Source of the DNA: Neobacillus drentensis | GTDB lineage: Bacteria > Bacillota > Bacilli > Bacillales > Cytobacillaceae | DNA: 64,000 nucleotides | Assembly (NCBI RefSeq): GCF_021560175.1 | Contig: NZ_CP091110.1 | Location: 2,594,001-2,658,000, forward strand | Reading direction: 5' to 3' | Shown here: positions 8,295 through 17,687 of the stretch, piece by piece | Numbering within the stretch: position 1 is the stretch's first letter | Layout: each line of letters starts with the position of its first letter | Notes under the pieces: generated by a model | Database searches by the model: none | Seen by the model: the letters and a program-made list of their open reading frames with translations, nothing else | What the model was told of the DNA's origin: nothing | Program-made: the position numbers and the translations under genes

Positions 8295-8319
8295 AGGCCA
8301 AAATGACGGCCTTCACGTT
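8288..8319. terminator. Bidirectional terminator embedded in two stop codons
   Basis: AACGTGAAGGCC pairs with GGCCTTCACGTT. The left arm contains the TGA of the esterase, and the right arm touches the TTA stop complement of the convergent phosphatase. T-tracts occur on both strands. Confidence 0.9.
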
Positions 8320-10399
8320 ATTTTTTTAAGAGCGAGTTTTGGATTTGTTCGCCTTTGATGGATACCAGGCCGAGATTATTGGATGTTGCGATGATGGACC
8401 CTTTGTCAATGAATTGATAACGGAGTTGATCCTTCCATAGGTAAGGTGTGTTGTCTGCAGCAGGATTGGTGTGGGTGATGGTGTAATCAGGGGTACATGT
8501 TCGGTAAATATCGTCTCTTTTCCGGCTGAAGGCATTGATGGCGATGACCATTTTCATTAATAGGCCCCAGATTCCGGTGAAGCTCATATTTTTAAAAGGG
8601 CTGCTAGTGAATTGATAGATTGGGAGTGTTTTTTCATTGGCAAAAGTGACAGTTGCTGTAACGGCTGAAGCGTAGTGAACATCTCCTGATAAAATGATGA
8701 GCGGCAGGGGGGCCCAATTGGAGGTATGCCTCAGAAATTCTGTAAATCCTTTGCCATTGTATTTCCATGCTTCAAAATCAAATGATGTTTGCACCTTTAC
8801 GCCGAGCACTTGAACAGGATAGACATAGTCGTGTAAAAAAGATTCGATCAGGCCCATGCCATAAACGGGTGTGGCCGAAACCACGATTAATGGGCTTTCC
8901 TTTTTCCAGCCGCTGTTTTCGAGTTTGGCGGTAATAAGCGACCATCCCGTTTCGTTTACCAGCTGCGGGCAGCCTTCGCTTTCTTTGATGATTTGACCAA
9001 ATTTAAGCGGTTTTGGAGATGTATCATAGTCCCTCATCGTCCGCGTGTCTAGAAAGACCGCTTTTGGGTGGGTGGGAGCAATGTAATGCCAAGAAGTGAA
9101 TTCCCAAAGCAACTCCCTCCAATTTTCGTAATATTTACGATGGGTGACCCCTTTGCGAAGTCGTTTAAGATAGTTTGTCATGGTGGTTAAAAAATCATCA
9201 TCAAAGGTGTCTGGCTCATTTCCCCAGCCTTGGAAAAGCCAATAGGCACAAAGGCCGTTTGCCACCACATGTTTCCCAAGCGGGGCATTGTTGACCGACA
9301 TTTTCCATTCGGCCGATAGATTCCAGTCATCGGTAATATCATGGTCATCAAAAATCATATAGGTGGGAATGTTCGCCAGTAATCTTCTGACACGAGTGAG
9401 AGATTCTTGGAACGTAATCAGTGCTTCTTGCTGCTCAAGGTAGCGGTCCTTCAGTTTTTGCCGTTCGAGTTTGTGTTCCTTCTGATAAAGGACAGTGTTT
9501 GGAAACGAAAAATGGATTAACTGCTGTTCTTCGGCTTCCTCAAAAGAGGGAAGTAATTGGTGTTTCTGTATGGCGGACCAAAGCTCGGGGTTCCAAGACA
9601 AAAGATACATCGCCGCGAATTCACCAAGCTCTATTAAATGATTTTGCGCTTGGGAGCTTGTAAATTGAGCGATGTGCTCCATTATAAATTGTCTCCCGTT
9701 CATTTGAGTGAGGGCAGTAGAGTAGGGTTCTTGACCAAGGCGGGCATCCAGTTTGCTCAGTGGTTCTTTATGACCGATTAGTTCCCGGCTGATGGTTGAA
9801 ATCGCTAAAATAAGCGGGTCAGCGACGTCATCAGCATAGATTTGATCGCCCATAAGGAAAAGGGCATCAGGACGGGAGCAGATATTTTCATAGTCTTTTT
9901 CTAGTATGTGATCAGCAAGAGCGAGTGTATCTTGACCATCCCCATGCAGCTTTCGGCAAGAACCATAGAAGATATGACTTTGGCTGTCACCACTTCTTAT
10001 CAGGAAGGCAGGGTATTTCAAGTTTCCGTACACAATAGTGTGTTGGTGATCAGGGGATAGGTAGTGAAGACTTTGTAAATCGTCCGTTCGGGTGCCGCTG
10101 GCACGGACAAAGTGGAGGTTATAGCCAATAAGGGTTTCTTTCGGAAAACAGCCATGTGTGGGTGTAACATTAATTAAATGGATGTAAAGCTGTTTTCCGG
10201 CTCTTACCGAAGTGGTTTCTGTTTTTGTCTCCATCAGATGATACACGTCTGATGGGTGATTACTAACCGTCTCCACCTCATAAAGAGCAGCCTCAATCTC
10301 CGTCCGCCTGCTCGTCGCCACCCAAATAAAAACCTGCCCACGCTCCACCCGCCGCACAATCGGTCCAGCCAAAACAAACGGAAACTCAATCAAGCCCAT
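8318..10399 (-). CDS. PhoD-like metallophosphatase family protein
   Basis: The 693-residue protein belongs to the PhoD-like metallophosphatase group. Metal-binding signatures are FYGSCRK (about residue 143), LMGDQIYADDV (about 182), FDDHDITDDWN (about 348) and ILSGDVHYASA (about 556). The N-terminal 110 residues look like the beta-sandwich domain seen in this family. Unlike secreted PhoD it has no twin-arginine signal peptide, so it is probably cytoplasmic and not a classical phosphate-starvation enzyme. The gene is a single transcription unit and converges on the esterase. Confidence 0.88.
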   Translation of the reverse strand: MGLIEFPFVLAGPIVRRVERGQVFIWVATSRRTEIEAALYEVETVSNHPSDVYHLMETKTETTSVRAGKQLYIHLINVTPTHGCFPKETLIGYNLHFVRASGTRTDDLQSLHYLSPDHQHTIVYGNLKYPAFLIRSGDSQSHIFYGSCRKLHGDGQDTLALADHILEKDYENICSRPDALFLMGDQIYADDVADPLILAISTISRELIGHKEPLSKLDARLGQEPYSTALTQMNGRQFIMEHIAQFTSSQAQNHLIELGEFAAMYLLSWNPELWSAIQKHQLLPSFEEAEEQQLIHFSFPNTVLYQKEHKLERQKLKDRYLEQQEALITFQESLTRVRRLLANIPTYMIFDDHDITDDWNLSAEWKMSVNNAPLGKHVVANGLCAYWLFQGWGNEPDTFDDDFLTTMTNYLKRLRKGVTHRKYYENWRELLWEFTSWHYIAPTHPKAVFLDTRTMRDYDTSPKPLKFGQIIKESEGCPQLVNETGWSLITAKLENSGWKKESPLIVVSATPVYGMGLIESFLHDYVYPVQVLGVKVQTSFDFEAWKYNGKGFTEFLRHTSNWAPLPLIILSGDVHYASAVTATVTFANEKTLPIYQFTSSPFKNMSFTGIWGLLMKMVIAINAFSRKRDDIYRTCTPDYTITHTNPAADNTPYLWKDQLRYQFIDKGSIIATSNNLGLVSIKGEQIQNSLLKK

Positions 10400-10415
10400 A
10401 CTTAATCACCTCCAT

Positions 10416-10430
10416 TGGTGACAGGCACCA
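10416..10430. repeat. Dispersed palindrome TGGTGACAGGCACCA, copy 1
   Basis: This 15-bp imperfect palindrome lies in the divergent space between the PhoD-like gene and the flavodoxin gene. It matches copies at 13606, 22750, 25625, 31414 and 31469. Confidence 0.75.
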
Positions 10431-10589
10431 TTTCTTATTCTTTCACTGTGGTTATAGTTTGTAATAATATTGCCAATTTTGTTGCAGGCGTTGGGTTAAA
10501 AAGGAATTATAATGAAATTAGTATATTCGCATCTTGTTTCCAGAGTGTCATCGCGGCTGTTTTCTTTACTAAAAAGGAGGGCTAATAGC

Positions 10590-11084
10590 ATGAAAAGTTT
10601 AATTGTTTATTGCTCGTCCCATGGGACTACAGAAAAAGTGGTTGGAATATTAAGCGAACACCTTGCAGGTGAAGTGGTGTCGGTCGATTTAAAAAGGGAT
10701 AAAACCATTATTGACTTAAATGATTATGATACCGTTATCATAGGCGGTTCCATTCATGCCGGTATGATTCAACGGCGAATCAAAAAGTTTATTCAGACCC
10801 ATCACCATGAACTATTGGAAAAGGACCTTGGTCTATTTCTCGTTTGCATGCGACAGGGTGAATTGGCTGTTGAGCAATTTAACAATGCCTATCCGCAGGA
10901 CTTGCGGAAGAATTCGGTGGCGTTAGGTTTGTTTGGCGGTGAATTTCTCGTTTCGGAAATGAATTTTTTTGAGAGACAAGTCGTGAAAAAAGTGGATGGG
11001 ATTACAGCTGATCAATCGAAGCTAGATATGGATGCCATCATGGAATTTGCTTCACGGTTTAATGATTTGAAGATGAAGGTTTAG
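10590..11084 (+). CDS. Flavodoxin-domain protein, HemG-like
   Basis: The 164-residue protein begins with the FMN-binding loop of flavodoxins (IVYCSSHGTTEKV, residues 5-17), continues with TVIIGGSIHAGM, and resembles menaquinone-dependent protoporphyrinogen oxidase (HemG) in size and motif spacing. It is probably a cytoplasmic FMN electron carrier; the HemG activity is not established. I choose the ATG at 10590 because AAAAAGGAGG precedes it by nine bases. An upstream in-frame ATG at 10512 lacks such a site. A terminator follows. Confidence 0.82.
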   Translation: MKSLIVYCSSHGTTEKVVGILSEHLAGEVVSVDLKRDKTIIDLNDYDTVIIGGSIHAGMIQRRIKKFIQTHHHELLEKDLGLFLVCMRQGELAVEQFNNAYPQDLRKNSVALGLFGGEFLVSEMNFFERQVVKKVDGITADQSKLDMDAIMEFASRFNDLKMKV

Positions 11085-11117
11085 GGTGCCGGGTTTATAG
11101 GGGGAATTGGGGTTAAA

Positions 11118-11148
11118 CGTTCTTGCTATTTGCGGGAACGCTTTTTTT
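11118..11148 (+). terminator. Terminator of the flavodoxin gene
   Basis: CGTTCTTGC and GCGGGAACG pair (with G-U pairs) around TATTT, followed by a run of eight T. Confidence 0.85.
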
Positions 11149-11223
11149 TGCAAAAAAAGATTATAAAATCTAACCTCTTTGTCCATAATGGAAAAGTCAA
11201 TTTTAATGTAAGAGAGGTTCACA

Positions 11224-12252
11224 ATGAAAATTTGGTTTAATCGATGGTTTACGACGGTTTCGCATTATATGGATATGATTCGTGACAACGAGGATCATCG
11301 GAAATTTACGATTTATGGAACAAGCCCTAATAAAGATGCCCTATATTTACAAAACTGTGATAAAGCCTTTGTCGAACCGGATGTTTCCGGGGATGAGTAT
11401 ATAGAGTTCTGTCTTGATTTTTGCCAAACGCACGGAATCGATATTTTTATTCCCCGCAAAGAAAATGTGCTCATTTCGAAGCGATTGTCTGAATTTGCGG
11501 AGTTAGGGGTAAAGGTCCTCGTTTGTCCGGATGCAGCCCTGATGGAAACGATGGATAACAAGGCTGCCGCATATCAAACCTTAACAAACGGGGTACCGAT
11601 TTTTTCGATCCCAGACTATGAGGTCGTGAATAACGTAGATGACTTTAAGTTGGCGTATACATTGCTTAAGGAAAAGGGACACACGGTTTGCTTTAAACCA
11701 GTGATTGGGGAAGGGGCAATGGGCTTTCGGGTCATTAAGGAAGAACGAGAGTCCATCCATCATCTTTTCCATAGCGGGGGAGGCTATCGAATCTCCTACG
11801 ATCACGCCTGTGAAATTTTAGGGCAGCAAGAGACATTTCCTGACTTAATGCTGCTGGAGTATTTAGATGGAAGGGAATATAGTATTGATTGCTTAGCCTC
11901 ACAAGACAGGTTGTATGCGGCTATCCCACGGATGAAGGGGGATGGACGTGTACGGGAACTGGTAGAAAGTGTCGAACTGATTGATATAGCTCAGCGGTTT
12001 CACCAAGAGTACCAATTACCATTTGTTTTTAATATTCAGGTGAAATACAGTAAAGAGGTGCCAAAGCTGCTGGAAATCAATCCACGGATGAGCGGCGGAC
12101 TTCATTTCAGCTGTCTTTCCGGAATCAATATTCCCTATATGGCAATTAAGGTTTTATTAGGGGAGGAAATCGGCCCAGTCAAGCCTCGATTTGGTATCAG
12201 AGCAAGTCACATTGAAAAAGAAATGATTTTAACGTACGGTGATATAAGTTAA
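11224..12252 (+). CDS. ATP-grasp domain protein, probable carboxylate-amine ligase
   Basis: The 342-residue protein has an N-terminal Rossmann-like part (residues 1-100), then the ATP-grasp core: a lysine strand VCFKPVIGEGAMGF (about 155-168), LLEYLDGREYSID (about 210-222) and the metal/ATP motif KLLEINPRMSGG (about 279-290). ATP-grasp enzymes join a carboxylate to an amine through an acyl-phosphate. Neither substrate is deducible. Some ATP-grasp proteins of this type occur beside Ter stress genes, and a terD gene lies 680 bp downstream, but the intervening GIY-YIG gene is on the other strand and no ter operon is present. Confidence 0.85.
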   Translation: MKIWFNRWFTTVSHYMDMIRDNEDHRKFTIYGTSPNKDALYLQNCDKAFVEPDVSGDEYIEFCLDFCQTHGIDIFIPRKENVLISKRLSEFAELGVKVLVCPDAALMETMDNKAAAYQTLTNGVPIFSIPDYEVVNNVDDFKLAYTLLKEKGHTVCFKPVIGEGAMGFRVIKEERESIHHLFHSGGGYRISYDHACEILGQQETFPDLMLLEYLDGREYSIDCLASQDRLYAAIPRMKGDGRVRELVESVELIDIAQRFHQEYQLPFVFNIQVKYSKEVPKLLEINPRMSGGLHFSCLSGINIPYMAIKVLLGEEIGPVKPRFGIRASHIEKEMILTYGDIS

Positions 12253-12253
12253 C

Positions 12254-12302
12254 AGAAAGAGCAGGTTTTTCCATTAAAAATGAATAACCTGCCCTTCTTT
12301 TT
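12254..12302. terminator. Bidirectional terminator, ATP-grasp / GIY-YIG
   Basis: AGAAAGAGCAGGTT pairs with AACCTGCCCTTCT over an 18-base loop. T-runs lie on the plus-strand side. It separates the two convergent genes. Confidence 0.8.
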
Positions 12303-12676
12303 TATTTATAGAAAACTTTTTCGATATTGTATTTAGCATGAAGGGTATTAATGATATAGGTTTCGTAGATTTCGCGATCCATTGGTTCCTCGACCACTAA
12401 TACAGCAATCTTATATACTTCATCGCGATGATTCTTGATTGGGGAAACAGTATCCTCAAAATGGCGTTTAATCCGAGGCCGCAGCTTTCTAGCTTTTCCT
12501 ACAAAAAGCAAGTCATCATTGGCGTCAAAAAAGAGGATGATGCCACCCTTGTCCCGCGGGATTTTATTATAATCAGTAAAACCGTAAACACTGCTTAAAG
12601 GGGCTTCGACTTTTTCGCCGACTTGTCTGCTTTTTGTAACAACGACATCTGGATTTGGTATTTCAATTTTTATCAT
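12302..12676 (-). CDS. GIY-YIG nuclease-family protein
   Basis: The 124-residue protein keeps the GIY-YIG core: GGIILFFDANDDLLFVGKARKLRPRIKRHF (about residues 45-73) and a glutamate helix EIYETYIINTLHAKYN. The tyrosine positions of the canonical GIY and YIG motifs are replaced (GII and FVG), so catalysis is uncertain. Stand-alone proteins of this sort are common and uncharacterised in Bacillaceae. It is monocistronic and convergent with the ATP-grasp gene. Confidence 0.8.
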   Translation of the reverse strand: MIKIEIPNPDVVVTKSRQVGEKVEAPLSSVYGFTDYNKIPRDKGGIILFFDANDDLLFVGKARKLRPRIKRHFEDTVSPIKNHRDEVYKIAVLVVEEPMDREIYETYIINTLHAKYNIEKVFYK

Positions 12677-12932
12677 AAAATGATTCGCTCCCTGCTTAAA
12701 TATAAACGGCTAAAAGTTTAGCCAAGAGTCCATTATAGCATATCCTGCCATTTTAGGTTGGACTTTCTTAATTTAACCATTTTTATCAATTTAAAACCGA
12801 AGAATTTGTTGTGATGGTTTATGTGTTAAAAGTAGTAAAACTAAATTAATTTTTGTAGAATAAAGGAAGGTATTGGAACTTTTTTATAGAGATCCGATCA
12901 TCCTGTAGAATACAATTGGAAAGGGTGTTAGT

Positions 12933-13514
12933 ATGGCAATTTCATTATCTAAAGGTCAAAAGGTCGATTTAACGAAGACGAATCCTGGTTTATCGAAGGT
13001 TATTGTAGGGCTTGGCTGGGACACCAACCGTTATGATGGCGGAAACGATTTCGATTTGGATGCTAGTATCTTCCTTTTAAATGCGAATGGCAAGTGTTCT
13101 TCTGAAAAGGATTTTGTATTCTATAATCAGCTTGAAGGCGGAAATGGCTCAGTTGTACATACAGGCGATAATCGTACCGGCGCAGGAGACGGCGACGATG
13201 AGCAGGTGAAAGTAGATTTAGCGGCTGTTCCGGCTCAAGTGGAACGCATTTCGTTTGTTATTACGATTCATGATGCGGAAGCAAGAGGCCAAAATTTTGG
13301 ACAGGTAGCGAATGCCTTTTGCCGTGTGGTAAATGAAGAAACGAATCAAGAGATTATTCGTTATGATTTAGGAGAGGATTTCTCCATCGAAACGGCAATT
13401 ATCGTAGGCGAACTATACCGCCACAACGGGGAATGGAAATTCTCAGCAGTCGGTTCCGGCTACCAAGGCGGCCTTGCTCGGATCGCAACTGACTTTGGCC
13501 TTAACGTCGGCTAA
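12933..13514 (+). CDS. TerD-family stress protein
   Basis: The 193-residue protein is a full TerD domain of the tellurite-resistance/general-stress group. Calcium-binding acidic clusters are visible: [12 protein letters not shown] (about residues 36-47) and [18 protein letters not shown] (about 78-95), followed by [17 protein letters not shown]. Bacillus homologues (YceC/D/E) belong to general-stress operons. Here the gene is alone, with no TerC or other ter genes nearby. The ribosome site is AAAGGGTG before the ATG, and a terminator follows. Confidence 0.93.
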   Translation: MAISLSKGQKVDLTKTNPGLSKVIVGLGWDTNRYDGGNDFDLDASIFLLNANGKCSSEKDFVFYNQLEGGNGSVVHTGDNRTGAGDGDDEQVKVDLAAVPAQVERISFVITIHDAEARGQNFGQVANAFCRVVNEETNQEIIRYDLGEDFSIETAIIVGELYRHNGEWKFSAVGSGYQGGLARIATDFGLNVG

Positions 13515-13537
13515 CGAAAAGTAAAATAGGACCAAAC

Positions 13538-13578
13538 AAAAAGGATAAGAAGAAGAACATTCCTTCTTGTCCTTTTTT
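13538..13578 (+). terminator. Terminator of the terD-like gene
   Basis: AAAAAGGATAAGAAG pairs with CTTCTTGTCCTTTTT around an 11-base loop, followed by T. Confidence 0.88.
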
Positions 13579-13605
13579 ACGTCCAATAAGCCGTATATAG
13601 TGCAA

Positions 13606-13622
13606 ATGGTGACAGGCACCAT
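13606..13622. repeat. Dispersed palindrome ATGGTGACAGGCACCAT, copy 2
   Basis: The 17-bp palindrome sits about 80 bp before the membrane-protein gene at 13699. The following 40 bases loosely resemble those after copy 1 (TTCTTTC, then a TGTGGTTAT/TGTGGTAT stretch), so the element may be longer than its palindrome. Confidence 0.75.
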
Positions 13623-13698
13623 GATTTATTGGTCATTTCTTTCTGGATTGTGGTATGGTAAGAAGGTTAATGAATCAGCTTGTTGAGGTGACTGTAAG

Positions 13699-14088
13699 AT
13701 GAAGTATTTACTTAAGACACAACTTATTGCCATAGTAGTATCTTTATCGTGGATTATTTACTTGGTTGTATTAGCCTTCTTAGATCAGCCAGACCGCGCT
13801 CTCCGATACATAAATACCTTTGTGTTTGGATTGGCGATTTTATTAGCTATTCTATATTTTGTTTTAGCAAGGTATCTGCTAGGGAGAAACTGGTCTTCTC
13901 TTTTATTAGTACTAATCTCTTATTTTCTTCTATATAAGCCAATCGTTCAGGGATTATTATTGAAGGTAACAAATGAAAGCTATGGAAGTATTATCAAATT
14001 CCTTTCGATTTCAACAGGTACAGTCCATGTTCTTGCCGTTATTATTGGAATGGGTTTTGGTATTCTCTTCACCAGACCAGAGCGTTAA
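13699..14088 (+). CDS. Small membrane protein, four predicted TM helices, unknown
   Basis: The 129-residue protein is mostly hydrophobic, with four likely transmembrane segments (about residues 8-27, 40-60, 66-86 and 104-124) separated by short charged loops such as DQPDR and RYLLGRN. The ribosome site GAGGTGA lies seven bases before the ATG. I do not recognise the family. The gene stands alone between terD and the phosphodiesterase-like gene at 14312. Confidence 0.7.
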   Translation: MKYLLKTQLIAIVVSLSWIIYLVVLAFLDQPDRALRYINTFVFGLAILLAILYFVLARYLLGRNWSSLLLVLISYFLLYKPIVQGLLLKVTNESYGSIIKFLSISTGTVHVLAVIIGMGFGILFTRPER

Positions 14089-14311
14089 GTCTAAAAGAGC
14101 AAAAAGATCAATACTAAGCCCGAATTTTGCCCCATTTATTTGCATTTGGCATTGTATACTATAACAGTCCACTTTCGACATTCTAGTGCGAGAAATGTCT
14201 GTTTCTGCGCTTTCCCGAGGAATAAAATGCATCAATCTCTAGAATTCAACATAATGGAACTGTTGTTATATAATAGATAGACTAAACTTTATGTTGAACG
14301 GGGGATATACG

Positions 14312-14800
14312 ATGAAGATTGTCATTATTTCCGATACCCATCTGCCTAAACGTGCCAAAGGACTTCCCGCCAGATTAATGGCGGAATTAGCTGATACAGA
14401 TTTAATTATTCATGCGGGCGATTGGCAAACAATCGAAGTGTTTCATGAGCTTCAAACCTATGCTAAAGTCGAAGGGGTCTTCGGCAATGTCGACGATGAT
14501 ACGATCAAGGAACATTTCCCCGCAAAAAGAATCTTAGAGTTGGGCGAGTTTAAGATAGGGATTGTCCATGGTCACGGCAAAGGAAAAACGACCGATAAGC
14601 GGGCCATCCAAGCATTTGCTGAGGATGAAGTCGATTGTATTATTTTTGGCCATTCTCATATCCCTGTGAAAAAAGCTGAAAATGGGATCCTTCTTTTTAA
14701 CCCTGGCTCCCCCACAGATAAACGGCGTCAGAAGCTGTTTTCCTTTGGGATTTTTCAGATAGGTGATACGATGGAAGCAGAGCATATCTTTTTCAACTAA
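14312..14800 (+). CDS. YfcE/MJ0936-type metallophosphoesterase
   Basis: The 162-residue protein carries the calcineurin-like phosphoesterase motifs in order: ISDTHLPKR (about residues 5-13), HAGDW (about 34), GNVDDD (about 58), VHGHGKG and FGHSHIPVK (about 111). These bind two metals and hydrolyse phosphodiesters. I start at the ATG at 14312 (GGGGGATATACG upstream). A TATAAT -10 box is at 14269. The glutaredoxin gene begins 12 bases after the stop, so the two probably form an operon. Confidence 0.92.
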   Translation: MKIVIISDTHLPKRAKGLPARLMAELADTDLIIHAGDWQTIEVFHELQTYAKVEGVFGNVDDDTIKEHFPAKRILELGEFKIGIVHGHGKGKTTDKRAIQAFAEDEVDCIIFGHSHIPVKKAENGILLFNPGSPTDKRRQKLFSFGIFQIGDTMEAEHIFFN

Positions 14801-14811
14801 AGGAGAAACAC

Positions 14812-15051
14812 ATGAGTAAAACAGTGGTCGTTTATACAACCAACGATTGTATTGAATGTACGATGGTCAAACGGGTCCTAACGGAAGAAGGAATTCCTTT
14901 TGAGGCAAGGGATATTTCGAAAAATCCTGCTTTTCAAAAAGAAGTGGAAAAATACGGCTTTCTGGGCGTGCCAGTCACCGTGCTCAATGAACGAGCCGTC
15001 AAGGGATTTACCAATGAGCTAAAAGAAATCATCGAATTAGCGAAGAGTTAG
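14812..15051 (+). CDS. Glutaredoxin-family protein
   Basis: The 79-residue thioredoxin-fold protein has the redox motif CIEC (residues 13-16, context TTNDCIECTMVKRVL), the cis-proline segment GVPVTVLNE and the terminal GF motif. It is NrdH/glutaredoxin-like and would exchange disulfides in the cytoplasm. The ribosome site AAAGGAGA lies in the short gap after the phosphoesterase gene, which suggests co-transcription. Confidence 0.92.
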   Translation: MSKTVVVYTTNDCIECTMVKRVLTEEGIPFEARDISKNPAFQKEVEKYGFLGVPVTVLNERAVKGFTNELKEIIELAKS

Positions 15052-15072
15052 TCTTTGTTGAGAAACAATTTC

Positions 15073-15101
15073 TTTACATAAAAGAATATTAGCGTTAATA
15101 T
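15073..15101 (+). promoter_or_regulatory. SigA-type promoter of the thiamin operon
   Basis: TTTACA (15073-15078) and TAATAT (15096-15101) are 17 bp apart, placing the transcript start about 20 bases before the TPP aptamer. Confidence 0.7.
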
Positions 15102-15127
15102 GAGTGAGTAATTGAATAGTAGAAGAT

Positions 15128-15220
15128 CTACTAGGGGTGCCCTGTGTATCAGGCTGAGAGAAAACAGTTAGTTTTTAACCCTTTGGACCTGATCTGGGTA
15201 ATACCAGCGTAGGAAAGTAG
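15128..15220 (+). promoter_or_regulatory. TPP riboswitch (THI-box)
   Basis: All conserved blocks of the thiamin pyrophosphate aptamer are present: GGGGTGCC, GGCTGAGAG, ACCCTTTGGACCTGATCTGG and TAATACCAGCGTAGGAA. The closing helix is CTACT/AGTAG (15128-15132 with 15216-15220). A terminator hairpin with a T-run follows at 15256-15287, so high TPP should stop transcription before thiM. Confidence 0.97.
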
Positions 15221-15255
15221 TCGAGTGAGATAGTTTTTGTTTCGCATTCAAAACT

Positions 15256-15287
15256 AACCGGGTCCATTTTTTGGAGCTGGTTTTTTT
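15256..15287 (+). terminator. Riboswitch expression-platform terminator
   Basis: AACCGGGTCC and GGAGCTGGTT form the stem, followed by seven T. It lies between the TPP aptamer and thiM. Confidence 0.85.
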
Positions 15288-15313
15288 ATGTTTACGCTGT
15301 GTTAATCTTGGAT

Positions 15314-15350
15314 GTTGATTTCCGCTCCAGGCGGCTTCGCTCCAATCAAC
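15314..15350 (+). repeat. Minimal copy of the GTTGATT...AATCAAC dispersed repeat
   Basis: This 37-bp element has both ends of the longer repeats at 47751, 50835 and 58604 but lacks their middle. It starts GTTGATTTCCGCTCCAGG and ends TCCAATCAAC, and lies in the leader between the riboswitch terminator and thiM. The flanking GTTAAT...ATTAAC sequences are also inversely repeated. Confidence 0.75.
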
Positions 15351-15414
15351 ATGTTAAAACTCAACAATTACCATTAACACAGCCTATGTTTAAAAAAGAA
15401 AAGGGGAGAGTAAG

Positions 15415-16221
15415 TTGGAAAAAAACTATGTGGTTGAAACTGTAAATAGAGTAAGAGAGGTTAGTCCGCTTGTACATAATATCACCAATGTGGTCGTAAC
15501 AAATTTTACAGCGAACGGTCTGCTTGCCTTGGGTGCGTCGCCAGTTATGGCTTATGCCAAGGAAGAGGTTGCTGATATGGCGAAGATTGCCAGTTCACTC
15601 GTGTTGAATATTGGCACGTTAAATAGCGAGAACGTTACGAGCATGATTATTGCTGGCAAAGCGGCAAACGAGCACGGGGTTCCAGTTATTTTCGACCCAG
15701 TGGGAGCAGGGGCAACTCCGTACCGAACGGAAACTGCCCACAAAATAATGAAGGAAGTCAAGATTTCAGTAGTGCGCGGAAATGCTGCAGAGATTGCAAA
15801 TGTAATAGGCGAAAAATGGGAAATTAAAGGTGTTGATGCTGGAGCAGGAAATGGAAACACATTCGAACTTGCGATCAAGGCTGCGCAAACAACGGGCAGT
15901 GTCGTGGTGATCACCGGAAAAGAGGATATCGTTTCAGACGGTGAAACTACGTACGTTGTTTCCGGAGGTCATCCCATTTTAACGAAAGTTACGGGCACGG
16001 GCTGTTTATTAACCTCAGTAATTGGTGCCTTTACGGGAGTGGAAAAGGATGTTCTCCGTGCAGCTGCGGCCGCTTTAGCCTATTACGGGATTGCTGCAGA
16101 AAAGGCGGCAAGAAAGACAGCGGAAGCGGGACCTGGAAGTTTCCAAATTGAATTCTTGAATCAATTAGCACTAGTTGCCGAAGAAGATATTATTTCAAAT
16201 GTTTCAATCAGAAAATGTTAG
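15415..16221 (+). CDS. thiM: Hydroxyethylthiazole kinase
   Basis: ThiM phosphorylates 4-methyl-5-(2-hydroxyethyl)thiazole in thiamin salvage. The 268-residue protein shows [29 protein letters not shown] (about residues 20-48), [13 protein letters not shown] (about 95-107) and the anion-hole motif [12 protein letters not shown] (about 190-201). The start is a TTG preceded by GGGGAGAG. It is the first gene of the TPP-controlled operon and is followed 14 bases later by thiD. Confidence 0.97.
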   Translation: MEKNYVVETVNRVREVSPLVHNITNVVVTNFTANGLLALGASPVMAYAKEEVADMAKIASSLVLNIGTLNSENVTSMIIAGKAANEHGVPVIFDPVGAGATPYRTETAHKIMKEVKISVVRGNAAEIANVIGEKWEIKGVDAGAGNGNTFELAIKAAQTTGSVVVITGKEDIVSDGETTYVVSGGHPILTKVTGTGCLLTSVIGAFTGVEKDVLRAAAAALAYYGIAAEKAARKTAEAGPGSFQIEFLNQLALVAEEDIISNVSIRKC

Positions 16222-16235
16222 CGGAGGTTTGTAAG

Positions 16236-17045
16236 ATGAAAAGAGCATTAACAATCGCAGGTTCAGACAGCGGCGGCGGAGCAGGAATTCAAGCGGATTT
16301 AAAGACATTTCAAGAATTAGCTGTTTTTGGCATGTCGGCAATCACAGCTGTGACTGCGCAAAATACGCTGGGAGTTCATGGAGTTTATCCGATGACGCCA
16401 GAAGCGGTAGTCCAACAGATTCAAGCGATTGGCGAAGATATCGGCACGAATGCTGTGAAAACAGGGATGCTGTTTAGCTCGGATATTATCGAAGCTGTTT
16501 CTGAGCAAGTACGGAAATATAGGTGGGAGAACCTTGTGGTTGACCCTGTGATGATTGCCAAAGGCGGTGCGTCTTTACTGCAGCAGGAAGCTATTTTCGC
16601 GATGAAAACCTATTTATTACCGCTCGCAAAGGTGATTACACCGAATATTCCGGAGGCGGAGGTTTTAACGGGATTGACCATAAGAAGTGCCGAAGATAAA
16701 AAGGAAGCTGCCTTAAGATTGGTTGAGCTGGGTGTTCAAACGGTCGTCATCAAGGGCGGTCATGATGAAGATGAATCAGAGTCAACGGATTTACTTTATG
16801 ATGGTCTAGAGTTTCATACCTTTACCAATAAACGAATTCCGACAAAAAATACACATGGAACCGGGTGTACGTTCTCTGCGGCGCTCACGGCTGAACTTGC
16901 GAAAGGTGCTTCTGTTTATGATGCAGTCTTAACAGCGAAGGAGTTTATCCAGGCGGCCATTGAGGACGGCATTGATATCGGTCATGGGCATGGCCCGACC
17001 AACCATGGGGCGTTTCGGAAAAGAAGGGAGCTGGAAAATCGATGA
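16236..17045 (+). CDS. thiD: Bifunctional HMP / HMP-phosphate kinase
   Basis: ThiD phosphorylates hydroxymethylpyrimidine to its mono- and diphosphate. The 269-residue ribokinase-fold protein has [18 protein letters not shown] near the N-terminus, [11 protein letters not shown] in the middle, and the catalytic [12 protein letters not shown] loop near residue 208. I start at the ATG at 16236 (GCGGAGGT upstream). Its stop overlaps the thiE start by four bases. Confidence 0.97.
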   Translation: MKRALTIAGSDSGGGAGIQADLKTFQELAVFGMSAITAVTAQNTLGVHGVYPMTPEAVVQQIQAIGEDIGTNAVKTGMLFSSDIIEAVSEQVRKYRWENLVVDPVMIAKGGASLLQQEAIFAMKTYLLPLAKVITPNIPEAEVLTGLTIRSAEDKKEAALRLVELGVQTVVIKGGHDEDESESTDLLYDGLEFHTFTNKRIPTKNTHGTGCTFSAALTAELAKGASVYDAVLTAKEFIQAAIEDGIDIGHGHGPTNHGAFRKRRELENR

Positions 17046-17683
17046 AAAACCTGAGAGATGCTTTAAAGGTTTATTTTATCATGGGCAGCCCTAACTGCCT
17101 CAAAGAGCCGGTCGAGGTTTTAACAGAAGCAATCGCTGGCGGCGTTACCATTTTTCAATTTCGTGAAAAAGGGAAGGGTGCTTTAACTGGGGCAGAAAAG
17201 TACGAACTGGCTAGACGGTTACAAAGGATCTGCAAAGAACATGAAATTCCTTTCATCGTTAATGATGACATTGAGCTGGCGATCGAGTTGGATGCGGACG
17301 GTGTCCATATCGGGCAAGAAGATGAGCCAGTAAGGGTGGTACGTTCGAAAATTGGCGACAGTAAAATCCTTGGCGTTTCTGTCCATACCCCGGAAGAAGC
17401 CGAGATAGCACTCAACGATGGTGCTGATTATTTTGGTATTGGACCCATCTACCCTACTAGCTCAAAGGATGACGCCAAGCCGGTCAGAGGAACAGAGTTA
17501 ATCGAAATTTTCCGCCAACAAAACTATACGATTCCAATGGTCGGAATAGGCGGGATTACGAGTGAAAATGCAGCGGCAGTCGTAAAGGCCGGAGCAGATG
17601 GCGTTTCGGTTATTACGGCCATCAGTCATGCAGATTCACCACTTAAAGCAGCAAAGGCATTAAAAAATAGTGTGGAGGGCTGA
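17042..17683 (+). CDS. thiE: Thiamine-phosphate synthase
   Basis: ThiE couples HMP-diphosphate to thiazole phosphate to give thiamin monophosphate. The 213-residue TIM-barrel shows [11 protein letters not shown] (about residues 36-46), [34 protein letters not shown] and a C-terminal VGIGGI phosphate loop. It overlaps thiD by four bases and is followed five bases later by thiW, all in one operon. Confidence 0.97.
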   Translation: MKNLRDALKVYFIMGSPNCLKEPVEVLTEAIAGGVTIFQFREKGKGALTGAEKYELARRLQRICKEHEIPFIVNDDIELAIELDADGVHIGQEDEPVRVVRSKIGDSKILGVSVHTPEEAEIALNDGADYFGIGPIYPTSSKDDAKPVRGTELIEIFRQQNYTIPMVGIGGITSENAAAVVKAGADGVSVITAISHADSPLKAAKALKNSVEG

Positions 17684-17687
17684 TCAC

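Noticed and set aside
12302-12676. Homing endonuclease of a mobile intron
   Set aside because: It is a stand-alone small GIY-YIG protein with altered core tyrosines and no intron or split gene around it.
11224-13514. Ter stress/defence operon (ATP-grasp plus TerD)
   Set aside because: A GIY-YIG gene on the opposite strand and two terminators separate them, and no TerB, TerC, TerE or phosphoribosyltransferase genes are present.
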